NCBI GenBank assembly: GCA_941918925.1
Contig: OW799235.1
Span: 40,136,701 to 40,200,700, forward strand
Source: Phyto melanocephala
Lineage: Eukaryota; Arthropoda; Insecta; Diptera; Rhinophoridae
DNA: 64,000 bases
Direction: 5' to 3'
Shown here piece after piece: positions 33,367-45,483 of the stretch (the stretch's first letter is position 1; each line of letters starts with the position of its first letter). The notes under the pieces were generated by a model. That model searched no databases and was not told the DNA's origin. It saw only the letters and a program-made list of their open reading frames with translations. Made by a program: the position numbers and the translations under genes.

Positions 33367-34140
33367 GCGTATTCTCTTATACCTGTTTTGATCCCTTGGT
33401 TTAGTGGAATTGGTTGTTCCGATCGTTACTATACAGATTTGGACATAATACTTCTCCGTTCCATCTGAGTTGTGATAATAATATTAAGAAAAATGCTGAA
33501 CGCATATTCTTTTCTTGCCCAATTTTTCAACCGATTTAATAAATATATTCTATTATTACTCTTGTATGTACATATAAATGTTTGGTAAAACACATCATAA
33601 AACACGCTCATATTTTAGCCGCTAATGGGTCGATACCACATACGAGTCTGTGGGAGTTTGTTTAGAGGCTTCAAAAAGCTGATTTCATCGCTTAAACGGA
33701 CGAATACGGACATATCTTAATCGATAAGGATTCAGTTCGCAAATAAATACTGCAGAAGTTACAAACGGAATGATAAACTTATATGTACACTTCTATACTT
33801 TTTTGTGAATGGTATAAAAGAGAAAACTTTTTCGAATTTGATTTAGTGAAATTGTATTTAGAGTATTAAATATTCATTTTGTTGTTTGCTGTTTAAATTT
33901 AAAGCTCTTGGATAACATATAATTGCATCTGCTTACCTTGTTATCTGCAATTTTAATATTTTTGTTAGTGTATAAAATAATTTTGTAGCAATCTTAATAT
34001 ATTTTCACGTGTTTTAAGGGGTCTTGTTGTACTCTTCATCTTTGTTGCCAAGGAAATATATAGATTTGTCGTTCCATTTGCAACTTCTACAATATTAACT
34101 TCCGAAACCATATATTTTAAATTTTTTGAAAGCTAATAAC
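33367..34140. repeat. Degraded family B/C pieces
   Basis: 33640-33822 resembles the family B right half: 'aggcttcaaaaagctgattt', 'aatcgataaggattcag', 'acggaatgataaacttatat', ending 'gaatggtataaaag'. 34020-34130 resembles a left end on the other strand ('actcttcatctttgttgcc', 'gtcgttccatttgcaacttc'). Both are strongly diverged. Confidence 0.5.
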
Positions 34141-34645
34141 TAACAGACTTGTTTAAAATATTAATAGAATAGAGTTCATTACAATCAAAGATTTTGCCGG
34201 AAAAATAATTGATATCAAATAAAAGGGCTTAACTAGTGGCATACTGTTAATCATAAACATATTGAAAATATAGCCTCCGAAGCACTACGTAGCACGACTT
34301 TAATTTTGAAATCTATGCTAAGATGCGATGAAGTCATTTTTCCTATGATGTTAAAGAGTAAAGATATAGAATAAATTATATTTTAAATAAAAACTCGTGC
34401 GTGATTTTACGTATAAGATTAGTTAATTTTTTTTTCTTATCACGCTCACCCACTCACGCGTGATTAATTTTCGAATTAATCACGTGTAATTTTACGTCAC
34501 GCACACAACTCTAATACATACATACTAACTGTTATCATTTATGCTACTGAATGACTTTGAAAAATTTACATAAATAAATTAATTTCTTTCTAACTTTTTA
34601 TGCATGGATTCTTTATAATCTGTCAAAATCATTGTCATCTATCTA

Positions 34646-35959
34646 TCTATATATATAAAAATCAATGTGTGTTTGTATGTTTGTATGTTTGTTTGTGCTT
34701 TATAGACGGCTAAACGGCTTGACCGATTTCCTTGAAATTTTCACAGAATCTTTCTGTATGTCTGGAAGGAACTATAGGCTATACTTTCGTTTGAAATTGT
34801 CAGTGGGCGGGTTGCCACGCCCTATTAAAGAATAAGTATTAAATATTATATATCACTAAAGTTAATGCAGGTAGAGTCTTCAAATTAAGTACGGTAAGCT
34901 TTGACATCCACACGAACATTTGGGTAAAAAATGGGCGGACTTGGAATAGTAGGCGTGGCCACATGAATTGAATACTAAAATTCGTATATTTGGAAAACGA
35001 AATCGATTAGAGTAGTAAAATTTCGCAAGAGCAACTTTGACATCCAAGTAAACATTTCTGGAAAAAATGGGTACATTGGCAATACTGGGCGTGGCACCTG
35101 CCATATGAATTAAATACTAAAATTTGTATATCTGGAAAACGATATCGATTAGAGTACTAAAATTTTGCAAGAGGAACTTTGACATCCAAATAAACATTTC
35201 TGGAAAAAATGGGCACATTAGCAATAGTGGGCGTGGCACCTGCCATATGAATTAAATACTAAAATTTGTATATCTGGAAAACGATATCGATTAGAGTACC
35301 AATATTCTACAAGAGCAACTTTGACACCCAAATGAACATTTTTGGAAAAAAAGGGTACATTAGATATAGTGGGCGTGGCACCTGCCATATGAATTAAATA
35401 CTAAAATTTTTATATCTGGAAAACGATATCGATTAGAGTACTAAAATTTTGCAAAAGCAATTTTGACATCCAAATAAACATTTTTGGAAAAAATGGGTGC
35501 ATTATCAGTAGTGGGCGTGGCACCCACCATATGAATTAAATACTAAAATTCGTATATCTGGAAAACGATATCGATTAGAGTACTAAAATTTTGCAAGGGC
35601 AACTTTGACATCCAAATAAACATTTTTGGAAAAAATGGGTATATTACCAATAGTGGGCGTGGCACCAACATATGAATTAAATACTAAAATTTGTATATCT
35701 GGAAAACGATATCGATTAGAGTACTAAAATTGTGCAAGGGCAACTTTGACATACAAACAAACATTTTTGTAAAAAATGGGTACATTAGCAATAGTGGGCG
35801 TGGCACCTGCCATATGAATTAAATACTAAAATTTGTATATCTGGAAAACGAAATCGATTAGAGTACTAAAATTCTACAAGAGCAAATTTGACACCCAAAT
35901 GAACATTTAGGCAAGAAATGGGTGCATTATCAGTAATGGGCGTGGCACCAACATATGAA
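34646..35959 (+). mobile_element. Helitron copy 1 of a head-to-tail pair (3' end missing)
   Basis: It starts TCtatatatataaaaatcaat with a tttg/tatg run and 'ggctaaacggcttgaccgat'. The body is about seven units of 141-143 bp, each with 'tggaaaacgatatcgattag', 'caactttgacatccaa' and 'gtgggcgtggca'. It runs directly into the TC start of the second copy at 35960 and has no 3' hairpin or CTAG of its own. Confidence 0.8.
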
Positions 35960-36769
35960 TCTATATATATAAAAATCAATGTGTGTTTGTATGTTTGTAT
36001 GTTTATATGTTTGTATGTTTGTTTGTGCTTTATAGACGGTTAAACGGCTGGACCGATTTCCTTGAAATTTTCACAGAATCGTCCTGTATGTCTGGAAGGA
36101 ACTATAGGCTATACCTTGATTTGAAATTGTAAGTGGGCGGGGTGCCACGCCCTATTAAAGAATAAGTATTAAATATTATATATCACGAAAGTTAATGCAG
36201 CTAGAGTCTTCAAATTAAGTACGGTAAACTTTGACATCCACACGAACATTTGGGTAAAAAATGGGCGGACTTGCAATAGTAGGCGTGGCCACATGAATTA
36301 AATACTAAAATTCATATATTTGGAAAACGATATCGATTAGAGTAGTAAAATTTTGCAAAAGCAACTTTGATATTCAAATAAACATTTATGGGAAAAATGG
36401 GTGAATTAACAATAGTGGGCGTGGCACCCACCATATGAATTAAATACTAAAATTCGTATATTTGGAAAATGATATCGATTAGAGTAGTAAAATTTTGCAA
36501 AAGCAACTTTGATATTCAAATAAACATTTATGGAAAAATGGGTGAATTAACAATAGTGGGCGTGGCACCTACCATATGAATTAAATACTAAAATTCGTAT
36601 ATCTGGAAAACGATATCGATTAGAGTACTAAAATTTTGCAAAAGAAATTTTGATATTCAAATAAACATTTATGGAAAAAATGGTTGCATTAACAATAGTG
36701 GGCGTGGCACCTGCCATATGAATTAAATACTAAAATTTGGGGTGGCAAAGCACACCGGGTATTAGCTAG
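35960..36769 (+). mobile_element. Helitron copy 2 of the pair, complete ends
   Basis: It starts TCtatatatataaaaatcaat after A. It ends 'gcaaagcacaccgggtatta' then gCTAG (36766-36769) before T. It has four units of the same roughly 142-bp repeat. The left 300 bp is nearly the same as copy 1's start. Confidence 0.85.
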
Positions 36770-37872
36770 TATACTTATACAATTTAAGGATGAATGTCAA
36801 AACATTATAAGTAATCTTTTGATACAGACATTTACTTAACTTTGCTAGATACATATATGGCACAGAATACAAAATTCACAACCTAGAATATACATATGAA
36901 TATTTATACCTTTTCTGCAGCTCTTTCGTTTTAAAACTTTTAATCAATTATGCAAATCTTAATAAAAATTATTGGTATATAAATTGTGTTTTCCTTCTTT
37001 GCAGAACAACGTTTGTTTGATATAGATAATCCCATTAAAACCACCAATTTCTTAATTGTGTAACAGTGCAACTACGTATGGAATGTAAATATAGGCAAGT
37101 ACATGTATGTGTGAGAGAGATTTTGAGTTGTTCACTTATACAAACATTTAAAATATATGTACATGTGTTTTGACTTTTACTTTTCCTTCTTTGTATGAAA
37201 ACACCTGAGACGTGACACGATTTCATTGTTAATTACGCGAACTTTACTTTTAAAATGTGCGTGTAAATAAAATTAATATTTTAGTCAAATAACTTTTACA
37301 AGGGAAAACAAACAATAACTCTAAACATTGACTTTGGTATTGTGATTGAAATTAATATTGAAAGGAAATAACTCTCTTAATTATTATTTTTATTTATTTT
37401 TTTTTTTTCAATTACTTTTATTATAAAATTGGTTCTCCTGAGGATTCTAGTTATTAACGATTTCTGTGCTTTAATGTTTTGCTATTTTGATTGCCTTCTT
37501 TTTGAATTTCTGTTCAAAAAGAAGTTCTGAAAGTACTAGAATCAGTTCTTTACTACTTACAATTTGGCATCTATCTAAACCCATTTTATTATAACGTCGT
37601 TGCCATTGGAGGCTTCTAATGAATTTCGCAATAAGAAATTGTATAGAGTATAAGTATATATGAAATCAAAGGTCTGACAAACAAGTTTTTTTATATCACA
37701 GATGGATACAGTAGTCATTGAAAAGTATGTTCTTCTAAAATAGCAAGTTATAACATATTTTTTTCTGGATTATTAATGGCCAGTTTTCGAAATTCACTTT
37801 TACAATATACACTTAAAATAAATTTGAATTAAATACTTGAATATTTAGGTTCTACGAATAAATACTTGTACT
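36770..37872. other. No recognisable feature
   Basis: AT-rich sequence with short chance frames only. No TE ends are visible. Confidence 0.45.
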
Positions 37873-37874
37873 TA

Positions 37875-38559
37875 CAGAAGACTCGCGGTAACGTGAACTA
37901 TTAAAAACCGAGCGTGTTCACGTTTGCGAAGTTCTTCACGTTAACGAAGGTGTAACTCTTTAAAATTTCCAAATAAATTAGACATGTATTTTAGCTCAAA
38001 TGCATATATTCTTTTGTCTTTTGGATTATCATGTAAAGAAAAAAATAAATAACGTTAAAATTAATAAAAATAATGTGTTACCTTTGGGATAATCTTTTAA
38101 ATTTTAATTGCTGAACAAATTCTATCGCTCAAAATAGCTAACGGGATATCCTCTTCAGAGTGTTCTTTATCTCCCAAAGAGCTAAAAATGTTCAGCCAGC
38201 ATTTTGCTATTGTTTTCTTTTCAAGACGTTGTCAAGTTAAATTTAAATATCCAATAGCGTCCATTAATGGTTAAGTCAATTTTTAAAAATGGCAGCTGTC
38301 ATCCATTACGATTTGGAGCAATTGTAGTCCACAGTAGATTCAAAATTTCAACCACAAGAAGTTTAACTTTAGAATTTTGGTATTTTTGTGACATTTTGCA
38401 AAACGATTTTTCAAACGATTTGGAGAACCAACAAATTTGTTCACGTTATAAGGCTTTCTCTCTATGTTCACGCTACAGAGTAGTCAGTGTAAAAAAAAAT
38501 TATGTTCGTGTTATCCGGTGTTCACCTAAAGCAGTGTTTTTGTTACCGCGAGTCAACTG
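37875..38559. mobile_element. pogo/Tigger-like MITE, copy 1
   Basis: The ends are CAGAAGACTCGCGGTAACG at left and CAGTTGACTCGCGGTAAC on the opposite strand at right. TA flanks each side (37873-37874 and 38560-38561). It is shared with the 49745-50342 copy, including 'aaaaaccgagcgtgttcacg' and 'aaaatggcagctgtcatcca'. CAGT-type TIRs with TA duplication suggest pogo-type Tc1/mariner. No transposase is visible in its frames. Confidence 0.8.
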
Positions 38560-38561
38560 TA

Positions 38562-40435
38562 ATTATATAAGTATAATAAGATTTTATTCCAACTTTATAT
38601 ATTTAATTTACTGTAAATCATGTTTATTTTGCCTCAAGTTCATTTATTTCATTATTTAATTTCCTCAAACATTTTCTTAATTAAATTAAATGTTAATCAT
38701 TTAAGAATCTTGAAAAACTATTCCGATATTAGCCGAGTGGAATGTATTTTCGAAATTTATATTACAATTCAATGTAATTAGAATTAAGGAATCATAGTAA
38801 TTATTTTTAAATGTGTCTTTTTTCCTTCTCCTATCCAAGTTGAAATTTCATCATTAAACCGAATTTACGTCCTTAAAAGAACAGAACGACTTCTATAAGA
38901 CCATAATGTTAAGAAGAACAGTTTTCTCATTATTTTGTAATGTGTGATTTTGATAAGATAGTAAGACAAGCGACTGACGAATACGACTTTATCTTTAAAC
39001 AAATACAAAAAGGTCCACTCTTGATCTGATATTTAATCTGCGAGAAACATAAAATGCTGACGTGCTCTACGATGGACAATGCATTTTAAGAGCTACTAAT
39101 AAGGCAAATTCTAGCTGATTAAATTGGGTTAAAAAATGATAAGCTCCGCTAGTGTAAAATAACAACGAACCTTCTTCTTCAACCCAATATTATTCTAGCA
39201 GAGGTAAAAGAAGGTTTAAATTTTACTTACTATGGTTACGGAATATTAGATAATTGAGGTAAAATCTAAATTTATCAGATTATGGATATGGGTAAACACT
39301 TTTAGTATTTTCATGTACTTATGTACTTTGGAAACACATTTGACTCAAAGTAACGACTATGATCCCAAAGTAATACAAAATGGAATCCAAACAAAAAAAG
39401 CACTTTATTTTCTAAAACGAAAAATTCAATTTCTCAACTTTCTCAGGCCAATGGGTAAACTATTCCATACAAGCAAAAGTGTTGAGATTTGTGTCATGAA
39501 GTTTACTTCATTTTTTGGCAACCATTTCTTTTTCATTTTTGAAGCAGAATTGTTTTGTTTTCCGATAAAACAGACCAAAAAAATGCACCCACCTATATGA
39601 GAACCAAATGACAATTTTTTATTTTTTAAAAGGACAAAAGACATCAAATGAAGGAACATTTTGTATTTTGTATATTACTTATTAAAGATTTAAAACTATA
39701 ATTGAAACTTATGAAATTAATTAGTGGATAATATGGTTGACACGCTCACATACCAAAATGTGACTGTGTAGAATTCTGCATCACATATTTTACCGCTTAT
39801 GGTTCCAGTTAAAACATGATATTACGATTGAAGAATCTAAAATGCCAAACAAGCCCATAAAATACAAATGTTTCTTTTTTTTCAACTACTTCCATTTATT
39901 CGACTATTATGAACTTTTCTTCACAAAAAGTACCACGCCTGAACAAAGTTAATATTTTTTTAAGTACCTCTATCTATTGAGTATGATGAAACTTTGCATA
40001 CCTGCTGTTTCCCTGAAAATAAAATATTGTGGTAAAAAAAGTGGTTGATAACTAGAGTTTGGTATTTCCGTGCATTTTCACTTCTTATGAAAATGCAATA
40101 GAGAAATAATTTTCGCCGGAATAATATTTCTTTTTTAATAAAGTACATTTACTTACTTACTTGTTTAAATCTACAGATATAGTTAAAAGATTTATTGTTT
40201 ATAGCTATATGTTATATTTACCTATATAAAAGAAATAAATACTATAATTAACATTTATTTATCATTTACATATATACTTATACATGTATTGTTTAAATAA
40301 TGTCATTAACATATAGAAATATTTTTTTTTGAGCTAAAATTTTTTTACCAGCGTATTTTACACATAAATTACTTTTAATTCGGAATTTATCTCTATATAG
40401 AGATAGTTCTGAATTTATCTCTATATTGCCAAGTT
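38562..40435. other. No recognisable gene
   Basis: AT-rich sequence. Open frames of 62-95 codons occur on both strands without similarity I recognise. No repeat termini are seen. Confidence 0.45.
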
Positions 40436-41480
40436 CCTTTATTACACCCTTCACCTGTGGTTCCAGGCAGCCAATTAAGTAATGTTCAGGAGTTGGTTTA
40501 AATCAAGTTGTATAATTCTCCACATGTTGACAAGTCTTGTATGTGGAAGTATTCCATGTACATATTCGGGAATGAATTGACAAATTTAAATTTTTCAGAC
40601 CTCGTATAATTTATAGATACATTTGTTACTTTTTATAAATATACAAACTGTTTACATATATCAAGTTTTCTAAGCTTTCTAATTAGATTTTACGCACGCT
40701 AGTGACACCAAACTGCATGCCGTAGTTTTTGAAATTGTTCCATGGATAGATCGATTTCAAACCAACTGAGATATAAGCAACAAAATACTATACAATTCTA
40801 GACAACCGAAAGCGTTAACATGGATATATAATAAAAGGGCTCGGGAATCAGCTATAAAAAGGGATTGATTATTGTTTTTAAATTTCTGGTTTTATTTGAA
40901 AAGTTTAACTTTGTCATTTAAGGATGAAGCACAATTTTACCAGCAACACTATCACGACTGTCTCGGCAGTACTCCAACCGATCAACTTGTTTCTTTTTAA
41001 AGAAGTGCGGGCAATGTTTAGTTTCTGGGAACGATGACCAGTTGATGTTCTTGCACGTTTTTAACCACAGCAGCAATGTTTTCAATTAAACGCCCTTATT
41101 GCTTTCTCCAATAAGGATCCATTTTCATGAAATCGCTCTTAAAATTGACACACAAACTGAACTGAAAGCCGATATCTTCTTGAAAATTTTCCACGTAAAT
41201 TTCCTACAATTTGCGTTAACAACTCACTACTTTGGAAGAACGTTTTTAATATTTTCCAAATATTTTCAAGTGTTTAGCGTTCTATTTTGCAAATGTCAAA
41301 CGATATACAAAACATGTCGTGTATTAGCTGCTTTATTTATAAAATACTATGAATATTATTATTATCATCAATAATAACATAACATTTTTGTAATTTTTCC
41401 TTTGTTAATAATATATTGGCCTTGTGAAATTAAATATAGAAACGTGTTAATATTCTTCGGTTCTGTTGACATTTAAAAAA
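40436..41480. repeat. Degraded family B/C start and degraded family A core
   Basis: 40440-40600 aligns to a minus-strand B/C left part ('acacccttcacctgtggttc', 'attcgggaatgaattgac'). 41015-41220 aligns to the family A transposase-remnant region ('gaacgatgaccagttgatgt', 'cagcagcaatgttttcaatt', 'tttcctacaatttgcg'). Both are old and gapped. Confidence 0.4.
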
Positions 41481-41828
41481 GAAACTTGTGTGAGTACAAG
41501 TTTAGTTTGAGTGATTGTTTGAATAGCTTAGTTATACAGTTGAATACACTTTTTATAAACAAATAGACCGATTTCTATTTCGAATTGAGATTTATTTTAT
41601 AAATTAAAAAATGCTTTATCAGTTGCATGTAATTAAACTAAAATAACCTGGGGCAACATAACTTTCGATTGTTATTGTTGTCGTTAAAACGAAAGTTCTC
41701 TTAAGCAAGCAAAAGTGCTTTATAGTTAAACGAAAATAATATTTATATTACATATGAATTAAGTGATTTTTTTTTTCATATAAAAAGGTGATTTTATCCG
41801 GATTCGACTGTACACTAAAAAATAAAAG

Positions 41829-42822
41829 AAAACAAAAAGCTACAAATAACATTATTTTGACAGAGTTTTATTAATTTTAGGTTTTTCCAACACATCCTAT
41901 TTTATAAGTGTTGTGTTTGTTTTAATGCAATTAAAAAGTCATTTCACTTTTATTTCTTACTAGCCAAACCCGGCGCGCGCTGCTACGCCCCTTAATGAAT
42001 AGAAATGCATTTTGAATTTAATTGAATATCAAGTGCAAAAACCTAAAAATTATAATTTTTTATATGCGTGGCCCTGCCCACTTTTCTAATCACGAAATTG
42101 TAAAGTCATAACAGCTCAATATGTGTGCAAAGTTTCAGAAGAATCGGATCAGTGCAAGTACCTCAAAATTATAATTGTTTTTATGGGCGTGGCCCTGCCC
42201 ACTTTTCTAACCACGAAATTGTAAAGTCATAACAGCTCAATATGTGTGCAAAGTTTCAGAATAATCGGTCCAGTGCAAGTACCTCAAAATAATACCTATT
42301 TTTTATGGGCGTGGCACTGCCCACTTTTCTAATCACGAAATTGTAAAGTCATAACAGCTCAATATGTGTGCAAAGTTTCAGAAGAATCGGACCAGTGCAA
42401 GTACCTCAAAATTATAATTGTTTTTATGGGCGTGGCCCTGCCCACTTTTCTAATCACGAAATTATAAAGTCATGACAACCCAATATGTGTGCAAAGTTTC
42501 AGTAAAATCCGTCCATTGCAAGTACCTCAAAATTAAAATTTTTTATGGGCGTGGCCCCGCCCACTTTTTTAATCACGAAATTATTTAGTCATGAGAGCTC
42601 GATATGTGTGCAAAGTTTCAGCAATTTCGGTCATGTGCAAGTAGCTTAAAATGATAACTAATTTTTTATGGGCGTGGCCCCGCCCACTTTTTTCCACCTA
42701 TAAACACTCCCTGGTATGTGTACAACAACTTACCAAAGTTTGAGCCCGATCGGTTTTACAGTTTCGGAGTCTATAGCTAACACACACACACACACACAGA
42801 GTTTCACTTTTATATATATAGA
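41829..42822 (-). mobile_element. Minus-strand Helitron with duplicated 3' flank
   Basis: The Helitron proper is 41960-42822. It has CTAG at 41960-41963 with A to its left, the complement of the cgcgcgccgggtttgg box, about six 120-bp units, then (ca)n and 'tttcacttttatatatataGA' before T at 42823. The flank 41829-41959 matches 32830-32959 almost exactly. The GC box, TC/CTAG and A/T target rule are all intact. Confidence 0.88.
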
Positions 42823-43268
42823 TTAACTTTAAGAACATACGCTCATACAATACATACATCCAACAAAGAGTCGATCGTACTTATTCCAGCATAAATATTT
42901 ATATTCCGGTATTTATTAAGTTTTACGAACTTACAAACATACAATAATAGTAATTAATAAGTGTAGATAAGTAGCAGATGAAAGGCAAAAAACAATGGCA
43001 ATATTGAAATATATTCAATTACTGCCTGTCATCGGACTCCAGTCAGTGACTATGCTAAGATAACACTCAAGCCTTTAAATGGCTGCTGTGCTAAATAATA
43101 AAAATAGACACTAAACTGCTGAATGAATACAAAAAAACTGTCTTAGAAGAAACTCACTTTATTTTTTGAAATTAAAAAGAGTTCTGCAATACTTCATTCA
43201 CTTCTTTTTCACAACTAAAGCAATATTTTCAATATTTTATGGAAACTATTGTCAATTTCCATATAAAA

Positions 43269-43724
43269 ACAAGTAAGAGCACAAAATTCCGTTGTGCCGA
43301 ATTATTGACACCAACCACGAATTTAGTGTACTTTTATACCACAAAGTTTATTATTTTGTTATTAACAGTAATCGCTATGGAATAATTTCTTTTTGTTAGA
43401 ATATATTTAATATTTTTTTGCGTAACTTCGATTTGCTATTAATTTATTTCCTTAAATTTAGTCTTCCAATGAAACCTCAAATATTTCTACATGTAATTTT
43501 ACGGAAACTGAAAAGTATAATTTGGTATCCAGAGGTAATTAAAAATAAATTTAGCTCTGTGTTGGCATGGTACCACCTACTTTTAAAATTATATAATAAA
43601 TGTTTGAATCCAATTCAGATAATCCATTACAGACTTCTTTTTTTGAATTGTTGTCCATATAAAACTAATATAAATCGTTATATGGGAGGTGGGCGTTAAT
43701 ATAGGCGTGTCACCTTAATTTAAA
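43269..43724 (+). mobile_element. Family A copy, truncated, abutting a Helitron
   Basis: It starts 'acaagtaagagcacaaaatt' with a mutated palindrome (ccgttgtgccgaa) and 'aacagtaatcgctatggaat'. Near 43680 it has 'gttatatgggaggtgggcgt' and 'ggcgtgtcacctta'. The next bases are the Helitron TC start. The middle holds unrelated sequence. Confidence 0.6.
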
Positions 43725-43745
43725 TCTATATATATAAAAGTGAAA

Positions 43746-43776
<31 letters not shown>

Positions 43777-44598
43777 CTATAGACTCCGAAACTGTAAAAC
43801 CGATTGGACTCAAACCTTGGCAAGTTGTTGGACACATACCAGGGAGTGTTTATGGGTGGAAAAAAGTGGGCGGAGCCACGCCCATTAAAATTAGTTATCA
43901 GTTTTAGCTACTTGCACTCGACCGTTTTTTCTGAAACTTTGCACACATATCGAGCTGTCATGACTAAATAATTTCGTAATAAGAAAAGTGGGCGGGGCCA
44001 CGCCCCTAAAAAAGTTTTAATTTTGAGGTACTTGCACTGGAATGATTTTTCTGAAACTTTGCACACATATTGAGCTGTCATGACTAAATAATTTCGTCAT
44101 CAGAAAAGTGGGCGGGGCCACGCCCATACAAAATTAGTTATTAGTTTTAGCTACTTGCACTTAACCGATTTTTCTGAAACTTTGCGCACATATCGAGCTG
44201 TCATGACTAAATAATTTCGGGCAAAGAAAAGTGGGCGGGGCCACGCCCATAAAAAAAGTTATAATTTTGAGGTACTTGAACTTCACCGATTTTTCTGAAA
44301 CTTTGCACACATATTGAGCTGTCATGACTTTATAATTTCGTGATTAAAAAAGTGGGCAGGGCCACGCCCATAAAAAAAAAGTTATAATTTTGAGGTACTT
44401 GCACTGGACCGATTCTTCTGAAACTTTGCACACATATTGAGCTGTTATGACTTCACAATTTTGTGATTAGAAAAGTGGGCAGTGCCACGCCCATAAAAAA
44501 AATTATAATATTTAGGTTTTTGCACTTGATATTCAATTAAAATTCAGAATGCATTTTGATTTGTAAGGGGCGTAGCAGCGCGCGCCGGGTTTGGCTAG
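43725..44598 (+). mobile_element. Non-autonomous Helitron, complete
   Basis: TCtatatatataaaagtgaaa at 43725 after A, a long (tg)n run, 'ctatagactccgaaactgta', and seven roughly 120-bp units with 'gtgggcggggccacgcccat'. The 3' end is 'gtagcagcgcgcgccgggtt' then tggCTAG (44595-44598) before T. It is the same subfamily as 25887-26757 and 41960-42822. Confidence 0.9.
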
Positions 44599-44614
44599 TT
44601 ATAAGTATATAAAA

Positions 44615-45088
44615 ACAAGTAACAGTGCTATATTCGGCCGTGCCGAATCTTATATACCCTTCACAACGTGTAGTCATGCAATAACAATTGTTTGTATCAC
44701 CATTCATCCCATGTATGTTTTTTACATGTATGTATGTTGTTGTTGTAATTGTGAAAAAAAACGAGGTGGTCGTGGTTTTTTGCTCATATCTCAGAAAGTT
44801 ATGGGGCGATTGTGCTGAATTTCAATAGCGATTCATTCCTGGATATTTCCAAGAGATTGATACCATATACAGATCTGAGGAACATATAGTAGCTTCTAAA
44901 AGTTGATTTCAACCAACACACGGACAGACGGATAGACGGACAGACGGTCAGGGCTTTATCGACTCCTCTATTTATAAGCTTTCAGAAAATATATACTTTA
45001 TGGGGTCGGAAATGAAAATTGTAGAAATTACAAACGGAATGACAAAGCTATATATATCCTTGTGCACCACAGGTGAAGGGTATAAAAA
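44615..45088 (+). mobile_element. Family B/C short copy
   Basis: It starts 'acaagtaacagtgctatatt' with ttcggccgtgccgaa and 'cacaacgtgtagtcatgcaa', the B start. It ends 'gtgcaccacaggtgaagggt' and ataaaa, the C-type end. 'acggacagacggatagacgg' and 'tatggggtcggaaatgaaaa' lie before the end. At 0.47 kb this is the shortest complete-looking member. Confidence 0.75.
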
Positions 45089-45483
45089 AATTTGCTGATA
45101 GAATATGAGTACCTTATTAATCTGCCTTTAGCAAAAATTATTTTAGTTACAATATTTTATTACAGCCTGCTTTTACACAATGCATACCGCATACCCATAA
45201 TGATGGAAATTATCTATATTTTTCTTAACCAAATATAAACATTATTTCGCACAAAATTATATATTTTTACATCTAAAAAAATTTGGTATTTATAAATTTT
45301 AAATTAATAAAGCAAAAATAAAAATTTATTTATACTTATGGTGTTTTCTTTTCTAACGTAAATGTTGCATTATTTCTGCCCTATGCCTTTTTTTTGTGTT
45401 CTTTTCTTAAAAATATACAATATTATAAACGGGTGACAAGTTCTTTTGAAATAATGTTGCCATAAAGATGAGAAAAAATGTTA

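Noticed and set aside
34390..34515. Fold-back element around 'cgtgattaattttcgaattaatcacg'
   Set aside because: Only short arms pair (about 10 bp). Surrounding cgtgcgtgat/acgtcacgcac similarity is too weak to define an element.
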